Shown here one piece after another: positions 1-8,235 of a stretch of DNA of 64,000 nt. The stretch lies in the NCBI RefSeq assembly GCF_045446075.1, contig NZ_JBJJBQ010000003.1, positions 310,001 through 374,000 of the forward strand. The letters are read 5' to 3'. The stretch's first letter is position 1, and each line of letters begins with the position of its first letter. The notes beneath the pieces were generated by a model that ran no database searches, was not told where the DNA came from, and was given only the letters and a program-made list of their open reading frames with translations. Made by a program: the position numbers and the translations under genes. The DNA is from Flavisericum labens (GTDB lineage Bacteria; Bacteroidota; Bacteroidia; Flavobacteriales; Flavobacteriaceae).

Positions 1-944
1 GCATTAACGCTAATAATTGGCACAACACTTGAAAGTCCTTCTATTAGCCGTAAGATTGGTGTTTCAGGAATAAGCCCTCCCGTTAAAACTATACCGGAAA
101 TTTTAGGATAGTTTTTAGAGATATTAGCTTGTAGGGCACCTAAAATAATATCTGCCCTGTCTCCTGCAGTAATGACCAAGGAACCTTCTTTTAAGTGCGT
201 TAGGTAATTTCTTAGTTGCATGGTTCCTACCCCAAAATTTTCCACGGGGTTGTTTAGCATATCTTTTCCGAAAAGAACCTGGCCTTCTAACAATTTTAAA
301 ACTTCTTTAACCGTAGGGTTTGCCAAACTGTGGATTTTGGGAATTACGGTAATGTCTGTACCATTACCTATACGGTCTTGTAGTAGTGATTTTAACTTAG
401 GTATATTTTCTTCATTAACTTTATTGGTCATTATAGAAAGTACATCAACACTTTGTTTAAAAGTGTCGTGGGATAATTGGGCGCTTTCTACAAGTTCTTT
501 TAAATCCTTTTTGTCACCTTGCATGACTATTATTACGGGTAGACTTAAATTTTTTGAAATCAATATATTCAAGTCAAGCTCTATACTAGAGTTTTCGTGC
601 GAAAAATCAGTTCCTTCAACTAAAACGATATCAAAACGTTCTTCAAGGTATTTGTACTTCTTAATTATATGGTCAATAACATCACCAGATTTACCTTGGT
701 TGTAAAGGTCCAATACTTCATTTCTAGTGTATGCATAAGTTTTTTTATAATTAAGGTCAATTTCAAAATGAGAGATGACCGTTTTAATATGGTTGTCCAT
801 TTCACCTTCTTCGGGATCCTCAATAATGGGTCTAAAATAACCTACTTTTGCCGTTTTTCCTAAAAGCATCCGCATTAAACCCAATACCACAACAGACTTC
901 CCGCTGTTAGGTTCTAACGTAGCTACATAAATTCCTTTACTCAT
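1..944 (-). CDS. pta: Phosphate acetyltransferase, N-terminal part (cut by window start)
   Basis: Reading the minus strand from the ATG at 944 gives an open frame of 314 codons that runs off the window. It starts MSKGIYVATLEPNSGKS, with a P-loop at about residues 12-17, as in the dethiobiotin-synthetase-like domain at the N-terminus of long-form Pta. A DRTGG-like region follows. In this family the C-terminal domain, which lies outside the window, interconverts acetyl-CoA and acetyl phosphate. The assignment therefore rests on the regulatory N-terminal half alone. It lies downstream of gldA on the same strand, but 146 bases separate them and a separate promoter is likely. Confidence 0.82.
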   Translation of the reverse strand, partial: MSKGIYVATLEPNSGKSVVVLGLMRMLLGKTAKVGYFRPIIEDPEEGEMDNHIKTVISHFEIDLNYKKTYAYTRNEVLDLYNQGKSGDVIDHIIKKYKYLEERFDIVLVEGTDFSHENSSIELDLNILISKNLSLPVIIVMQGDKKDLKELVESAQLSHDTFKQSVDVLSIMTNKVNEENIPKLKSLLQDRIGNGTDITVIPKIHSLANPTVKEVLKLLEGQVLFGKDMLNNPVENFGVGTMQLRNYLTHLKEGSLVITAGDRADIILGALQANISKNYPKISGIVLTGGLIPETPILRLIEGLSSVVPIISVN

Positions 945-1028
945 ATTAATTTGTTTTTTTTATTTGCTTAATCGATTAAACAAAATCGAAAAAGGACTTG
1001 ACTTGAATTGTTTTTAATTTAACGTTGA

Positions 1029-1057
1029 CAAAATTAAGATGTAAATGAGTTACCAAA
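1029..1057 (-). promoter_or_regulatory. Candidate pta promoter
   Basis: On the minus strand there is a TTTG at 1057-1054 and a TAATTTTG at 1036-1029, 17 bases apart. This fits the Bacteroidota pattern of a -33 TTG and a -7 TAnnTTTG. It would give a 5' leader of roughly 75-80 bases before the pta ATG at 944. This is a pattern match only. Confidence 0.4.
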
Positions 1058-1058
1058 G

Positions 1059-1072
1059 ATGACAATTGTCAT
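1059..1072. promoter_or_regulatory. 14-bp perfect palindrome upstream of the pta promoter
   Basis: ATGACAATTGTCAT is a perfect 14-base palindrome directly upstream of the candidate pta -33 element and 19 bases after the gldA stop. No T-run follows it on either strand, so it is not an intrinsic terminator. It could be an operator for a dimeric regulator. No regulator is assigned. Confidence 0.3.
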
Positions 1073-1090
1073 TCTTGAAATATATTTTGG

Positions 1091-1987
1091 TTAATTGGAT
1101 GTTAAATCCTTAAAAAGTGACTCCAAGCTAGCATTTTTTTGATTGAGCTGAAGTATTTTCAATTTGTTGTCGTGTGCAAAATCGAAAACATGAGAACGCA
1201 TATCTTCTGAGGTTTTAAATGTAATTTCGTAAACAAAACCATAGGTGTTAGCAACGCTTTTAACTTTTGGTAGGCTTAACAAAAAGGCTTCTTCTACGCG
1301 ATAGTCAAACTCAACAATAACCACTTGTTCTTTTTCGTCGCGTAAATCTTTTAGTTTTTTGTCGGCCACAATTTCACCATTGTTGATAATTATAACGCGG
1401 TCGCACATGGCCTCAACTTCCTGCATAATGTGGGTAGACAGAAACACCGTCTTTGTTTTTCCAACGGTTTTTATCAAATTTCTTATGTCGATAAGCTGAT
1501 TGGGGTCTAAACCTGTTGTAGGTTCATCTAAAATTAAAACCTCTGGGTCATGCAGTAATGCATTGGCCAAACCAACACGTTGGCGATACCCTTTTGAAAG
1601 TTGACCAATTTTTTTATGGGCTTCCGGGGTTAATCCGGTAAGCTTGATGACTTCGTCAATCCGATTTTTTCCAACAGCATGAATGCTGGCATTAAAAGCC
1701 AAATATTCTCTTATGTACAAATCTAAATACAAAGGGTTATGCTCTGGTAAATAACCAACGCTTTGCTGAACTTGCTTAGCACGGTCTTTTACGCTATGAC
1801 CATTTACTCGGGTTTTTCCACTATCAGCATTAAGGTAGGTCGTTAAAATTTTCATCATAGTCGATTTTCCAGCACCATTCGGACCTAAAAACCCGACAAC
1901 TTCTGGGCTGTCCACTCTAAAAGATATGTTGTTCAAGGCCTTTTGCTTTCCATATAATTTAGAAACACTTTCTACTTCTATAGACAT
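1091..1987 (-). CDS. gldA: Gliding motility ABC transporter ATP-binding protein GldA
   Basis: An ABC ATPase of 298 residues. Visible motifs are Walker A GPNGAGKS (residues 35-42), the signature LSKGYRQR, Walker B VLILDEP and the switch His in STHIM. In Flavobacterium GldA works with the membrane proteins GldF and GldG, neither of which is in the window. The frame is open upstream to 2029, but the ATG at 1987 (MSIEVESV) matches the usual GldA start and removes 14 unlikely residues. A TATTTTTG -7 element lies on the minus strand at 2012-2005. GldA is hard to tell from other bacterial ABC ATPases by motifs alone. I choose it from overall resemblance and the other gld genes nearby. Confidence 0.8.
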   Translation of the reverse strand: MSIEVESVSKLYGKQKALNNISFRVDSPEVVGFLGPNGAGKSTMMKILTTYLNADSGKTRVNGHSVKDRAKQVQQSVGYLPEHNPLYLDLYIREYLAFNASIHAVGKNRIDEVIKLTGLTPEAHKKIGQLSKGYRQRVGLANALLHDPEVLILDEPTTGLDPNQLIDIRNLIKTVGKTKTVFLSTHIMQEVEAMCDRVIIINNGEIVADKKLKDLRDEKEQVVIVEFDYRVEEAFLLSLPKVKSVANTYGFVYEITFKTSEDMRSHVFDFAHDNKLKILQLNQKNASLESLFKDLTSN

Positions 1988-2114
1988 ATTTAAAATTGTT
2001 TCTTCAAAAATAGTGATTATCCAACGCAAAGTTGTATTTGCCTAAAAATCTTTAAAACTTTTAAAAAAATAGCAAAAAAGATTTTAATCTGTTTTTATTT
2101 CTTAAAATAATATT

Positions 2115-2122
2115 TACTTTAG
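2115..2122 (+). promoter_or_regulatory. Candidate -7 element for the Phe/Tyr operon leader
   Basis: TACTTTAG resembles the TAnnTTTG -7 consensus with one mismatch and sits 10 bases before the ATG of the leader ORF at 2133. Transcription would start almost at the leader ORF. I see no clear -33 element. Confidence 0.35.
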
Positions 2123-2132
2123 CGCCGTAATT

Positions 2133-2210
2133 ATGATAAAGACAGCTTATTATACATATTTTAACAACTATTTCTTTTTTAGCGGAAGAAACGAGGCGTT
2201 GTATGTATAA
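2133..2210 (+). CDS. Tyr/Phe-rich leader peptide of the phenylalanine/tyrosine operon
   Basis: A 25-codon ORF (ATG 2133, TAA ending 2210). Nine of its 25 residues are aromatic: Tyr at 6, 7, 9, 13 and 24, Phe at 10, 14, 15 and 16. The cluster ends in three consecutive Phe codons (2172-2180). It lies directly before a Phe/Tyr biosynthetic operon and is followed by a hairpin with a T-run at 2235-2263. This is the arrangement of a classical ribosome-stalling attenuator: scarce charged tRNA-Phe or tRNA-Tyr would stall the ribosome inside this peptide. The peptide probably has no function of its own. The assignment comes from composition and position and is not based on homology. Confidence 0.8.
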   Translation: MIKTAYYTYFNNYFFFSGRNEALYV

Positions 2211-2263
2211 TTTATAAACATAAATTAGAATATGAGTCTCGATGAAAATCGGGACTTTTTTTT
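2192..2263 (+). promoter_or_regulatory. Transcription attenuator: antiterminator segment and terminator hairpin
   Basis: Terminator: AGTCTCGAT (2235-2243), loop GAAA (2244-2247), ATCGGGACT (2248-2256). The 9-bp stem has one G-U pair and runs into eight T's (2256-2263). Competing pairing: CGAGGC (2192-2197), inside the leader ORF just after the Phe codons, can pair with GTCTCG (2236-2241) in the left arm of the terminator. A ribosome stalled at the Phe codons would leave CGAGGC free and the operon on. A ribosome reaching the stop codon at 2210 would cover it and let the terminator form. An extra AT-only hairpin (2208-2215 with 2220-2227) sits between the two. Confidence 0.75.
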
Positions 2264-2321
2264 GTCAAGAATTGGTTGAAAAACATTTAATATTGAATCG
2301 CAAAGCAAATAAAATAATAAG

Positions 2322-3149
2322 GTGATAAAAACGGTGGCCATACAAGGAATCAAAGGGTCTTTTCATCATATTGTGTCGCAGCAATTTTTTGAAAAACCTG
2401 TAGACTGTATCGACTGTTTAACTTTCGATAGGGTGGTTGATGCATTGATTACAGAAGAATGCGATGCTGCTATTATGGCTCTTGAAAACTCTATTGCCGG
2501 TTCAATAATTCCAAATTATGCCCTTATTGACAAATATCACTTACATATTGTTGGTGAGCATTATTTAGATATTCAGCACAATTTAATGGTTTGGCCCGGC
2601 CAAAACATTGACGACATAAAAGAAGTGTATTCGCACCCCATGGCTTTGTTGCAATGTAAAGAGTTTTTTAAGGGATACCCACATATAAAATTGGTTGAAG
2701 ATAAAGATACAGCCGAGGTGGCAGAGCGCATTCGCGAAAAAGAGCTGAAAGGTGTCGGAGCCATTGCCAGCATTGCGGCTTCCGAGATTTTTGAGCTAGA
2801 CATTTTGGCACATAGTATACAAACTATTAAACATAACGAAACCCGTTTTGTTATAGTTAAACGTGTGAATTCTGAAGTTCCTGAAGATGAAATCAATAAA
2901 GCTTCGGTTAAGTTTGAGGCCAATCACAAACGAGGTAGTTTAGCAACTATTTTAAACGTTATGAGTGATTGTAAGTTGAATTTAACCAAAATACAGTCGT
3001 TGCCTATAGTGGAAACACCATGGAAATATGCTTTTTTTGTAGATGTTACGTTTGAAAGTTATGAAGATTTTAAAAAGGCCAAATCGTTAATCAATATTAT
3101 GGCCGATGGCTTTAAAGTTTTAGGAGAATATAAAAACGCCAAGTTATGA
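2322..3149 (+). CDS. pheA: Prephenate dehydratase
   Basis: Converts prephenate to phenylpyruvate, the committed step to phenylalanine. The protein has 275 residues: a periplasmic-binding-like catalytic domain (ALENSIAGSI near residue 50, and the T-R-F catalytic motif in HNETRFVIV near 170), then a C-terminal ACT domain with the GSLATIL motif that in this family binds Phe for feedback inhibition. It lacks the N-terminal chorismate mutase domain of E. coli PheA; that activity is supplied by the fourth gene of the operon. The start is a GTG at 2322, with no better ATG nearby. It is the first structural gene after the attenuator, and its stop overlaps the next start by 4 bases (ATGA). Confidence 0.93.
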   Translation: MIKTVAIQGIKGSFHHIVSQQFFEKPVDCIDCLTFDRVVDALITEECDAAIMALENSIAGSIIPNYALIDKYHLHIVGEHYLDIQHNLMVWPGQNIDDIKEVYSHPMALLQCKEFFKGYPHIKLVEDKDTAEVAERIREKELKGVGAIASIAASEIFELDILAHSIQTIKHNETRFVIVKRVNSEVPEDEINKASVKFEANHKRGSLATILNVMSDCKLNLTKIQSLPIVETPWKYAFFVDVTFESYEDFKKAKSLINIMADGFKVLGEYKNAKL

Positions 3150-4291
3150 TAGAGGTAGCTAATAGGTTGCAAACAGTTGAAGAATACTATTTCTCGAAAA
3201 AATTACGGGAGGTAAACTTGCTGATAGCAAATGGAAAACCCGTTATTAATTTAGGTATTGGTAGCCCAGATTTACAACCGCCTAAAAAGGTTTTGGATGC
3301 AATTTTGGCTAGCTTTAGTAACCCAGGGGCGCATAAATACCAGAGTTACCAAGGGCTTCCGGAGTTAAGAGAAGCTATGGCTAAGTTTTATAAGTCGCAT
3401 TTTTCGGTGAACCTGAGTCCTTCAACAGAAATTTTGCCTTTAATGGGAAGTAAGGAGGGAATCATGCATATTTCAATGGCCTATTTAAATAAAGGCGATG
3501 AAGTTCTTATCCCCAATCCGGGTTACCCAACATACCAATCGGTAACTAAATTGGTCGAGGCAAAAGGCGTGCTTTACGAATTGGACGAAGCCAACGATTG
3601 GTTGCCCGATTTTGATGCACTGGAAAAGCAAGATTTAAGTAAAGTAAAGCTTATGTGGGTCAATTATCCACATATGCCAACAGGTGCCAATCCAACCGAA
3701 TCGTTGTTTGAAGATTTGGTAGCATTTGGCAAGCGCAACAATATTTTAATTGTAAACGACAATCCATACAGTTTCATTTTAAATGATTCACCCAAAAGTA
3801 TTTTGAGTGTAGAAGGAGCCAAGGAAGTTTGTTTAGAACTTAATTCGTTAAGTAAAACCTTTAACATGGCAGGTTGGCGAGTAGGTATGGTTGTTGGAGA
3901 TAGCACCCATATCAACAATATTTTAAAGGTAAAGAGCAATATGGATTCTGGTATGTTTTACGGCATACAAAAAGGAGCTATTGAAGCCTTGAAATGCTCA
4001 AATATGTGGTTTGCAACATTGAACAATGTATACCACGAGCGTCGGCAGTTGGTTTGGAAATTGGCTGAGGCCTTAAATTGTACTTATGATCAAAATGCAT
4101 CCGGACTTTTTGTTTGGGCTAAGTTGCCTTCCTATTTAAAGTCTGAAGAGTTTATCGATTTGGTCCTCAAGGAAAACCATATTTTTATCACGCCAGGAAC
4201 CATTTTTGGAAGCAAGGGTGAGGGCTACATTAGGTTTTCGTTATGTGCATCAACCGAAGTATTACAAGAAGCTATTGAAAGAGTAAAATAA
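3146..4291 (+). CDS. Class I/II aminotransferase of the Phe/Tyr operon
   Basis: A PLP-dependent fold-type I aminotransferase of 381 residues. The PLP lysine is in SLSKTFNMAGWRVG. A glycine-rich GSKEGI, an N-P-x-Y-P motif (NPGYPTY) and a C-terminal arginine in YIRFSL are also visible. Between pheA and tyrA it most likely transaminates phenylpyruvate and 4-hydroxyphenylpyruvate to Phe and Tyr, or prephenate to arogenate. Close relatives also act on aspartate, alanine or diaminopimelate, so the substrate is inferred from operon context. It overlaps pheA by 4 bases and is 2 bases from tyrA, so translational coupling is likely. Confidence 0.88.
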   Translation: MIEVANRLQTVEEYYFSKKLREVNLLIANGKPVINLGIGSPDLQPPKKVLDAILASFSNPGAHKYQSYQGLPELREAMAKFYKSHFSVNLSPSTEILPLMGSKEGIMHISMAYLNKGDEVLIPNPGYPTYQSVTKLVEAKGVLYELDEANDWLPDFDALEKQDLSKVKLMWVNYPHMPTGANPTESLFEDLVAFGKRNNILIVNDNPYSFILNDSPKSILSVEGAKEVCLELNSLSKTFNMAGWRVGMVVGDSTHINNILKVKSNMDSGMFYGIQKGAIEALKCSNMWFATLNNVYHERRQLVWKLAEALNCTYDQNASGLFVWAKLPSYLKSEEFIDLVLKENHIFITPGTIFGSKGEGYIRFSLCASTEVLQEAIERVK

Positions 4292-4293
4292 GA

Positions 4294-5145
4294 ATGAAAA
4301 ATATATACGCCATAGGAGTTGGATTAATTGGAGGTAGTTTGGCTATCGACATCAAAAAGAATGACCCCAATGTGGTTATTCATGGTGTGAGTAGAAAACA
4401 AACGACGCTTGACCAAGCTTTGTCACTTAATTTAATTGACAAAAAAGCCTCTTTGGATGATATTGAACATGCCGATTTGGTTATAGTATCCATTCCAGTT
4501 GATGCAACAGTAAAACTATTACCTTCAATTTTAGATAAAATACCAGATACAGCATTGGTTGTAGACGCAGGTTCAACTAAAGTAGATATTTGTAAGGCTG
4601 TTGAGAACCATCCGAAGCGAAGAAATTTTTTGGCTATGCATCCCATTGCAGGTACAGAACATTCAGGGCCAAGTGCGGCAGTGGAAGGGTTGTTTGTGGG
4701 TAAAACCAATATTGTTTGCGAAGTAGAAAAAACAACTTTCAAATTACAGGAAAAGGCTTTGAAATTATTTGCAGATATCGGCATGCGCATTCGTTATATG
4801 AACCCTGAAGCACACGATAAGCATATTGCCTATATGTCGCATCTATCACACATTAGTTCGTTTATGTTGGGTAAAACGGTTATTGAAAAAGAAAAGAACG
4901 AACGTGATATTTTTGACATGGCAGGCAGTGGATTTGCTTCAACGGTGCGTTTAGCCAAAAGTTCACCCGAAATGTGGACCCCTATTTTTAGACAAAACAA
5001 AAGAAATGTTATTGAAACGCTCGAAGAATACATCTCAAATCTATCACATTTTAAAGAAATGATGAACCAAGATGACTTTGAAGGCATTTTCAATGAAATG
5101 AAAAACACCAATCACATAAAAGATATTTTAAAAGGAATTAGTTAA
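4294..5145 (+). CDS. tyrA: Prephenate dehydrogenase
   Basis: Oxidatively decarboxylates prephenate to 4-hydroxyphenylpyruvate for tyrosine synthesis. It has 283 residues with an N-terminal Rossmann motif GVGLIGGSLA (about 8-17). The conserved MHPIAGTEHSGP segment and HDKHIAYMSHLSH carry the catalytic and substrate-binding His residues. The C-terminal half is helical. I see no ACT domain or fused chorismate mutase. It is the third gene of the aromatic operon, 2 bases after the aminotransferase and 10 bases before the DAHP synthase gene. Confidence 0.93.
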   Translation: MKNIYAIGVGLIGGSLAIDIKKNDPNVVIHGVSRKQTTLDQALSLNLIDKKASLDDIEHADLVIVSIPVDATVKLLPSILDKIPDTALVVDAGSTKVDICKAVENHPKRRNFLAMHPIAGTEHSGPSAAVEGLFVGKTNIVCEVEKTTFKLQEKALKLFADIGMRIRYMNPEAHDKHIAYMSHLSHISSFMLGKTVIEKEKNERDIFDMAGSGFASTVRLAKSSPEMWTPIFRQNKRNVIETLEEYISNLSHFKEMMNQDDFEGIFNEMKNTNHIKDILKGIS

Positions 5146-5155
5146 GAGTAAAATT

Positions 5156-6238
5156 ATGGAAAACAAAAAAGAAATGAGAACATGGTTAGATGATTTAAAC
5201 TTAGATCATCCGTTAGTAATTGCAGGACCATGTAGCGCCGAAACAGAAGAGCAAGTATTAAAAATAGCTCACGAGCTTAAGGATACTGATGTAAACTATT
5301 TTAGAGCAGGTATTTGGAAACCAAGAACACGTCCTGGTAATTTTGAAGGTGTTGGTGCTTTAGGATTAAAATGGTTGCAAAAAGTTAAAGCTGAAACTGG
5401 TATGAAAGTTTGTACAGAAGTAGCTAATGCTGCTCATGTGAAATTAGCTTTAGAGTATGATGTTGATTTATTATGGATTGGTGCGCGATCAACAGTAAGC
5501 CCGTTCATTATGCAAGAAATTGCAGATGCACTAGATGGAACTGATAAGCCCGTGTTAATTAAAAACCCAGTAAACCCAGATCTGTCGTTGTGGTTAGGAG
5601 GTATTGAAAGAATTTATTCTTCTGGTGTTAAAAATATAGGGGCTATCCACAGAGGATTTTCAACTTACGAAAAAACAAAATACAGAAATAACCCTGAGTG
5701 GCAATTGGCTATCGAGTTTCAAAATAAATTCCCCGATATTCCTTTAATTAGTGATCCATCGCATATTACAGGAAAACGAGATATGATTTTTGACGTGTCG
5801 CAAACGGCTTTAGATTTGAATTATGACGGATTGATGATTGAAACGCATTATGATCCAGATAACGCATGGAGTGATGCTGCACAGCAGGTAACGCCATCAA
5901 GTTTGGTTCAAATTATGAAAGATTTAAAAATTAGAAAGGAAACCGATTCTGAAGCAGCTTACAACAAAGCGCTGGATAATTTGAGAGCACAGATTGATGT
6001 GGTTGACAATCAAATTATTGATTTGTTAGGAAAACGAATGAAAGCAGCTGATGGTATCGGTGAATTGAAAAAGAATAAAAACGTAGCTGTTTTACAATCT
6101 AAGCGTTGGAACGAGATTTTAGGAAAAATGGTTCTAGAAGGAGAAGAGCACGGATTGAGTGAAGAGTTCATTTTAAGAATGTTTAAGGCTATTCACCAGG
6201 AATCGATTAATCATCAGGAAAAGGTTATTAATGGTTAA
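5156..6238 (+). CDS. Bifunctional DAHP synthase (type I-beta) / chorismate mutase
   Basis: A fusion of the first shikimate-pathway enzyme with chorismate mutase, 360 residues. Residues 1 to about 255 are a KDPG-like DAHP synthase (AGPCSAE, FRAGIWKPRTRPGNFEG, LISDPSH). Residues from about 265 are an AroQ-type helical chorismate mutase (LRAQIDVVDNQIIDLLGKR). In Bacillus the mutase is at the N-terminus; here it is at the C-terminus, as in other Bacteroidota. In such fusions prephenate bound to the mutase domain feedback-inhibits DAHP synthase. It supplies chorismate mutase activity for pheA and tyrA, and is the last gene of the operon. Confidence 0.93.
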   Translation: MENKKEMRTWLDDLNLDHPLVIAGPCSAETEEQVLKIAHELKDTDVNYFRAGIWKPRTRPGNFEGVGALGLKWLQKVKAETGMKVCTEVANAAHVKLALEYDVDLLWIGARSTVSPFIMQEIADALDGTDKPVLIKNPVNPDLSLWLGGIERIYSSGVKNIGAIHRGFSTYEKTKYRNNPEWQLAIEFQNKFPDIPLISDPSHITGKRDMIFDVSQTALDLNYDGLMIETHYDPDNAWSDAAQQVTPSSLVQIMKDLKIRKETDSEAAYNKALDNLRAQIDVVDNQIIDLLGKRMKAADGIGELKKNKNVAVLQSKRWNEILGKMVLEGEEHGLSEEFILRMFKAIHQESINHQEKVING

Positions 6239-6245
6239 TACAATT

Positions 6246-6275
6246 AAAAAAAGCCTCGCATTGCGAGGCTTTTTT
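6246..6275 (+). terminator. Intrinsic terminator of the Phe/Tyr operon
   Basis: GCCTCGC (6253-6259), loop ATT, GCGAGGC (6263-6269), flanked by an A-run on the left and a T-run on the right. The T/A flanks let it work in both directions, so it also serves the converging gene that ends at 6292. Confidence 0.92.
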
Positions 6276-6291
6276 GTCTTTATAAAATAAA

Positions 6292-6738
6292 CTATTTGTT
6301 TCTTTTAAAAATATAACGGGTAATAAAAATACCTTGGTTATCCCCTTTCCCGGCACTTTCAACGGCACTGGTTACAAAAGCCAATTCCCAGCCTTCTTCT
6401 ATCATAGTATTTATTTTTGACGTAATAATGGCATCATTGGCAGCTATATTTTGAAACCGGATACCTCCTAAGTTAAAAAAGTTTAACAGTTTGGTTTCAT
6501 CAAATTCTTTAACTCTTATTTCGTCCCGTTTCGACTTGTTTCTTGTATTATCATCTTCAGTTTGAGTTGTAGTAAACTCTTTGTAATCTTTGTCTTCATT
6601 GGCACTTATTATTCTGGAGCGGCCCAGTCCGTTTGGAACAATCGATTCTACACTGGTTACCACTTTATACTCTACTTGTGCGCTGGTTTCAATAAAGGCA
6701 AATAAAGAAATACTTAATACGATTATAAGTTTTTTCAT
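6292..6738 (-). CDS. Secreted small protein, DUF4177-like
   Basis: 148 residues with a clear Sec signal peptide (about 1-20, ending SAQ). The mature part contains LNFFNLGG and, near the end, MIEEGWELAFV followed by a strand ending FITRYIFKR. The EGWEL pattern resembles DUF4177-type small domains. No catalytic motif is visible and the function is unknown. It is a single-gene unit that converges on the Phe/Tyr operon and shares its terminator. Confidence 0.7.
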   Translation of the reverse strand: MKKLIIVLSISLFAFIETSAQVEYKVVTSVESIVPNGLGRSRIISANEDKDYKEFTTTQTEDDNTRNKSKRDEIRVKEFDETKLLNFFNLGGIRFQNIAANDAIITSKINTMIEEGWELAFVTSAVESAGKGDNQGIFITRYIFKRNK

Positions 6739-6828
6739 GTTGTTGTTTGTTTTTTTTTAGATTTTAGGCACTAATATAGTCTTTTTCTTAAATTGAAAAG
6801 TCGTTAATTTGTAGTATAATTGTTTTTA

Positions 6829-7779
6829 ATGACGGGAAGTGTTTATAAATCTACGGGTAGTTGGTACACGGTTAAAACCGAATTAGGGCATACGTATCAG
6901 TGTCGTATAAAAGGTAAATTTAGAATAAAAGGTATTAAAAGTACCAACCCAATTGCTGTTGGCGATGTTGTAGATTTTGAACTAGAAACCGATAACAACC
7001 AAGAATCGGGCATTATTTATAATATTCATGATCGAAAGAATTATATCGTTCGAAAATCGGTAAACTTATCGAAGCAAACTCATATTATTGCGGCCAACAT
7101 CGATCAGGTCTTTTTGATGATTACCATTAACAATCCGCCAACTTTAACGAGTTTTATTGATCGGTTTTTAGTAACCGCCGAGGCTTATTCGGTCAAGACC
7201 GTTCTGCTTTTTAATAAAATAGATACGTACGACCAAGAAACGTTAGACGATGTAAGATATTTGGCGCATGTTTACAGAAAGATAGGTTACGAATGTATTG
7301 GGGTATCGGCCAAAACAGGAAAAAATATCGAAAAGGTAAAGGCTTTAATGGAAAATAAAGTGAGTTTATTTGCTGGGCATTCGGGTGTAGGTAAATCTAC
7401 TTTGGTCAACGCCATTGAACCTGGTTTAAATATAAAAACCAAGGAAATTTCAACCTTGCACATGCAAGGTCAGCATACCACGACATTTGCCGAAATGTTC
7501 GATTTAAGTTTCGGTGCAAGAATTATCGATACGCCCGGAATAAAAGGCTTTGGTGTTGTTGATATGGACAAAGAAGAAGTAGGGGATTATTTTCCTGAGT
7601 TTTTCGCTTTAAAACAAGATTGTAAGTTTAATAACTGCTTACACCTAAACGAGCCCAAATGTGCCATAAAAAAAGCATTGGATGAAGGTGAAATTGAGTA
7701 CTCAAGATACCGTAGTTATTTGCAGATTATTGAAGGCGAGGAAGAAAATTATAGAACTGATATCTGGGATAAAGAATAG
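6829..7779 (+). CDS. rsgA: Ribosome small subunit-dependent GTPase A
   Basis: A late 30S assembly GTPase. It has an N-terminal OB fold and a circularly permuted G domain with motif order G4 (NKID), G1 (GHSGVGKSTLVNA), G3 (DTPGIKGFG). The C-terminal zinc knuckle has Cys/His residues in CKFNNCLHLNEPKC. I use the ATG at 6829 (MTGSVYKS) and not the in-frame TTG at 6820, giving 316 residues. A TATAATTG element just before the start would put transcription very near the ATG. dtd follows after 3 bases and a YdjM-like gene overlaps dtd, so these three form an operon. Confidence 0.95.
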   Translation: MTGSVYKSTGSWYTVKTELGHTYQCRIKGKFRIKGIKSTNPIAVGDVVDFELETDNNQESGIIYNIHDRKNYIVRKSVNLSKQTHIIAANIDQVFLMITINNPPTLTSFIDRFLVTAEAYSVKTVLLFNKIDTYDQETLDDVRYLAHVYRKIGYECIGVSAKTGKNIEKVKALMENKVSLFAGHSGVGKSTLVNAIEPGLNIKTKEISTLHMQGQHTTTFAEMFDLSFGARIIDTPGIKGFGVVDMDKEEVGDYFPEFFALKQDCKFNNCLHLNEPKCAIKKALDEGEIEYSRYRSYLQIIEGEEENYRTDIWDKE

Positions 7780-7782
7780 GCT

Positions 7783-8235
7783 ATGAAAGTATTAATACAG
7801 CGAGTTACGAGGGGAAGTGTAACCATTGAAGGTGAAAAAGTGGCTTCTATAAATACAGGTTTTTTAGTGTTGCTCGGTATTGTTAATGAAGATAATCATA
7901 AGGATATTAAATGGCTTTCAAACAAATTGGCAAATCTGCGTATTTTTGGCGATGAAAACGGCGTGATGAACCGTTCTATTATGGACATAGATGGAGATGC
8001 CATTGTTGTAAGTCAGTTTACCCTTCATGCGGCAACCAAAAAAGGAAACCGACCAAGTTATATAAAAGCAGCCAAGCCGGATGTAGCCATTCCGTTGTAC
8101 AAGAGTTTTGTGAACCAATTCCAAACCGATTTGGGTAAAAAAGTCCAAACGGGTGAGTTTGGTGCTAATATGAAAGTAGAGCTGATTAATGATGGCCCGG
8201 TAACTATTATCATCGATTCAAAAAATAAAGAATAA
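7783..8235 (+). CDS. dtd: D-aminoacyl-tRNA deacylase
   Basis: Removes D-amino acids (and glycine from mischarged tRNA-Ala) from tRNA. It has 150 residues, the normal length. Both active-site signatures are present: SQFTLHA near residue 75 and NDGPVTI near the C-terminus. It begins 3 bases after rsgA, and its last base is the first base of the next gene's ATG. Confidence 0.95.
   Translation: MKVLIQRVTRGSVTIEGEKVASINTGFLVLLGIVNEDNHKDIKWLSNKLANLRIFGDENGVMNRSIMDIDGDAIVVSQFTLHAATKKGNRPSYIKAAKPDVAIPLYKSFVNQFQTDLGKKVQTGEFGANMKVELINDGPVTIIIDSKNKE

Noticed and set aside
220..705. 161-codon open frame on the plus strand
   Set aside because: It lies opposite the pta frame, whose minus-strand protein has a P-loop and clear family features. 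The plus-strand product is Ser/Thr-rich with no motif.
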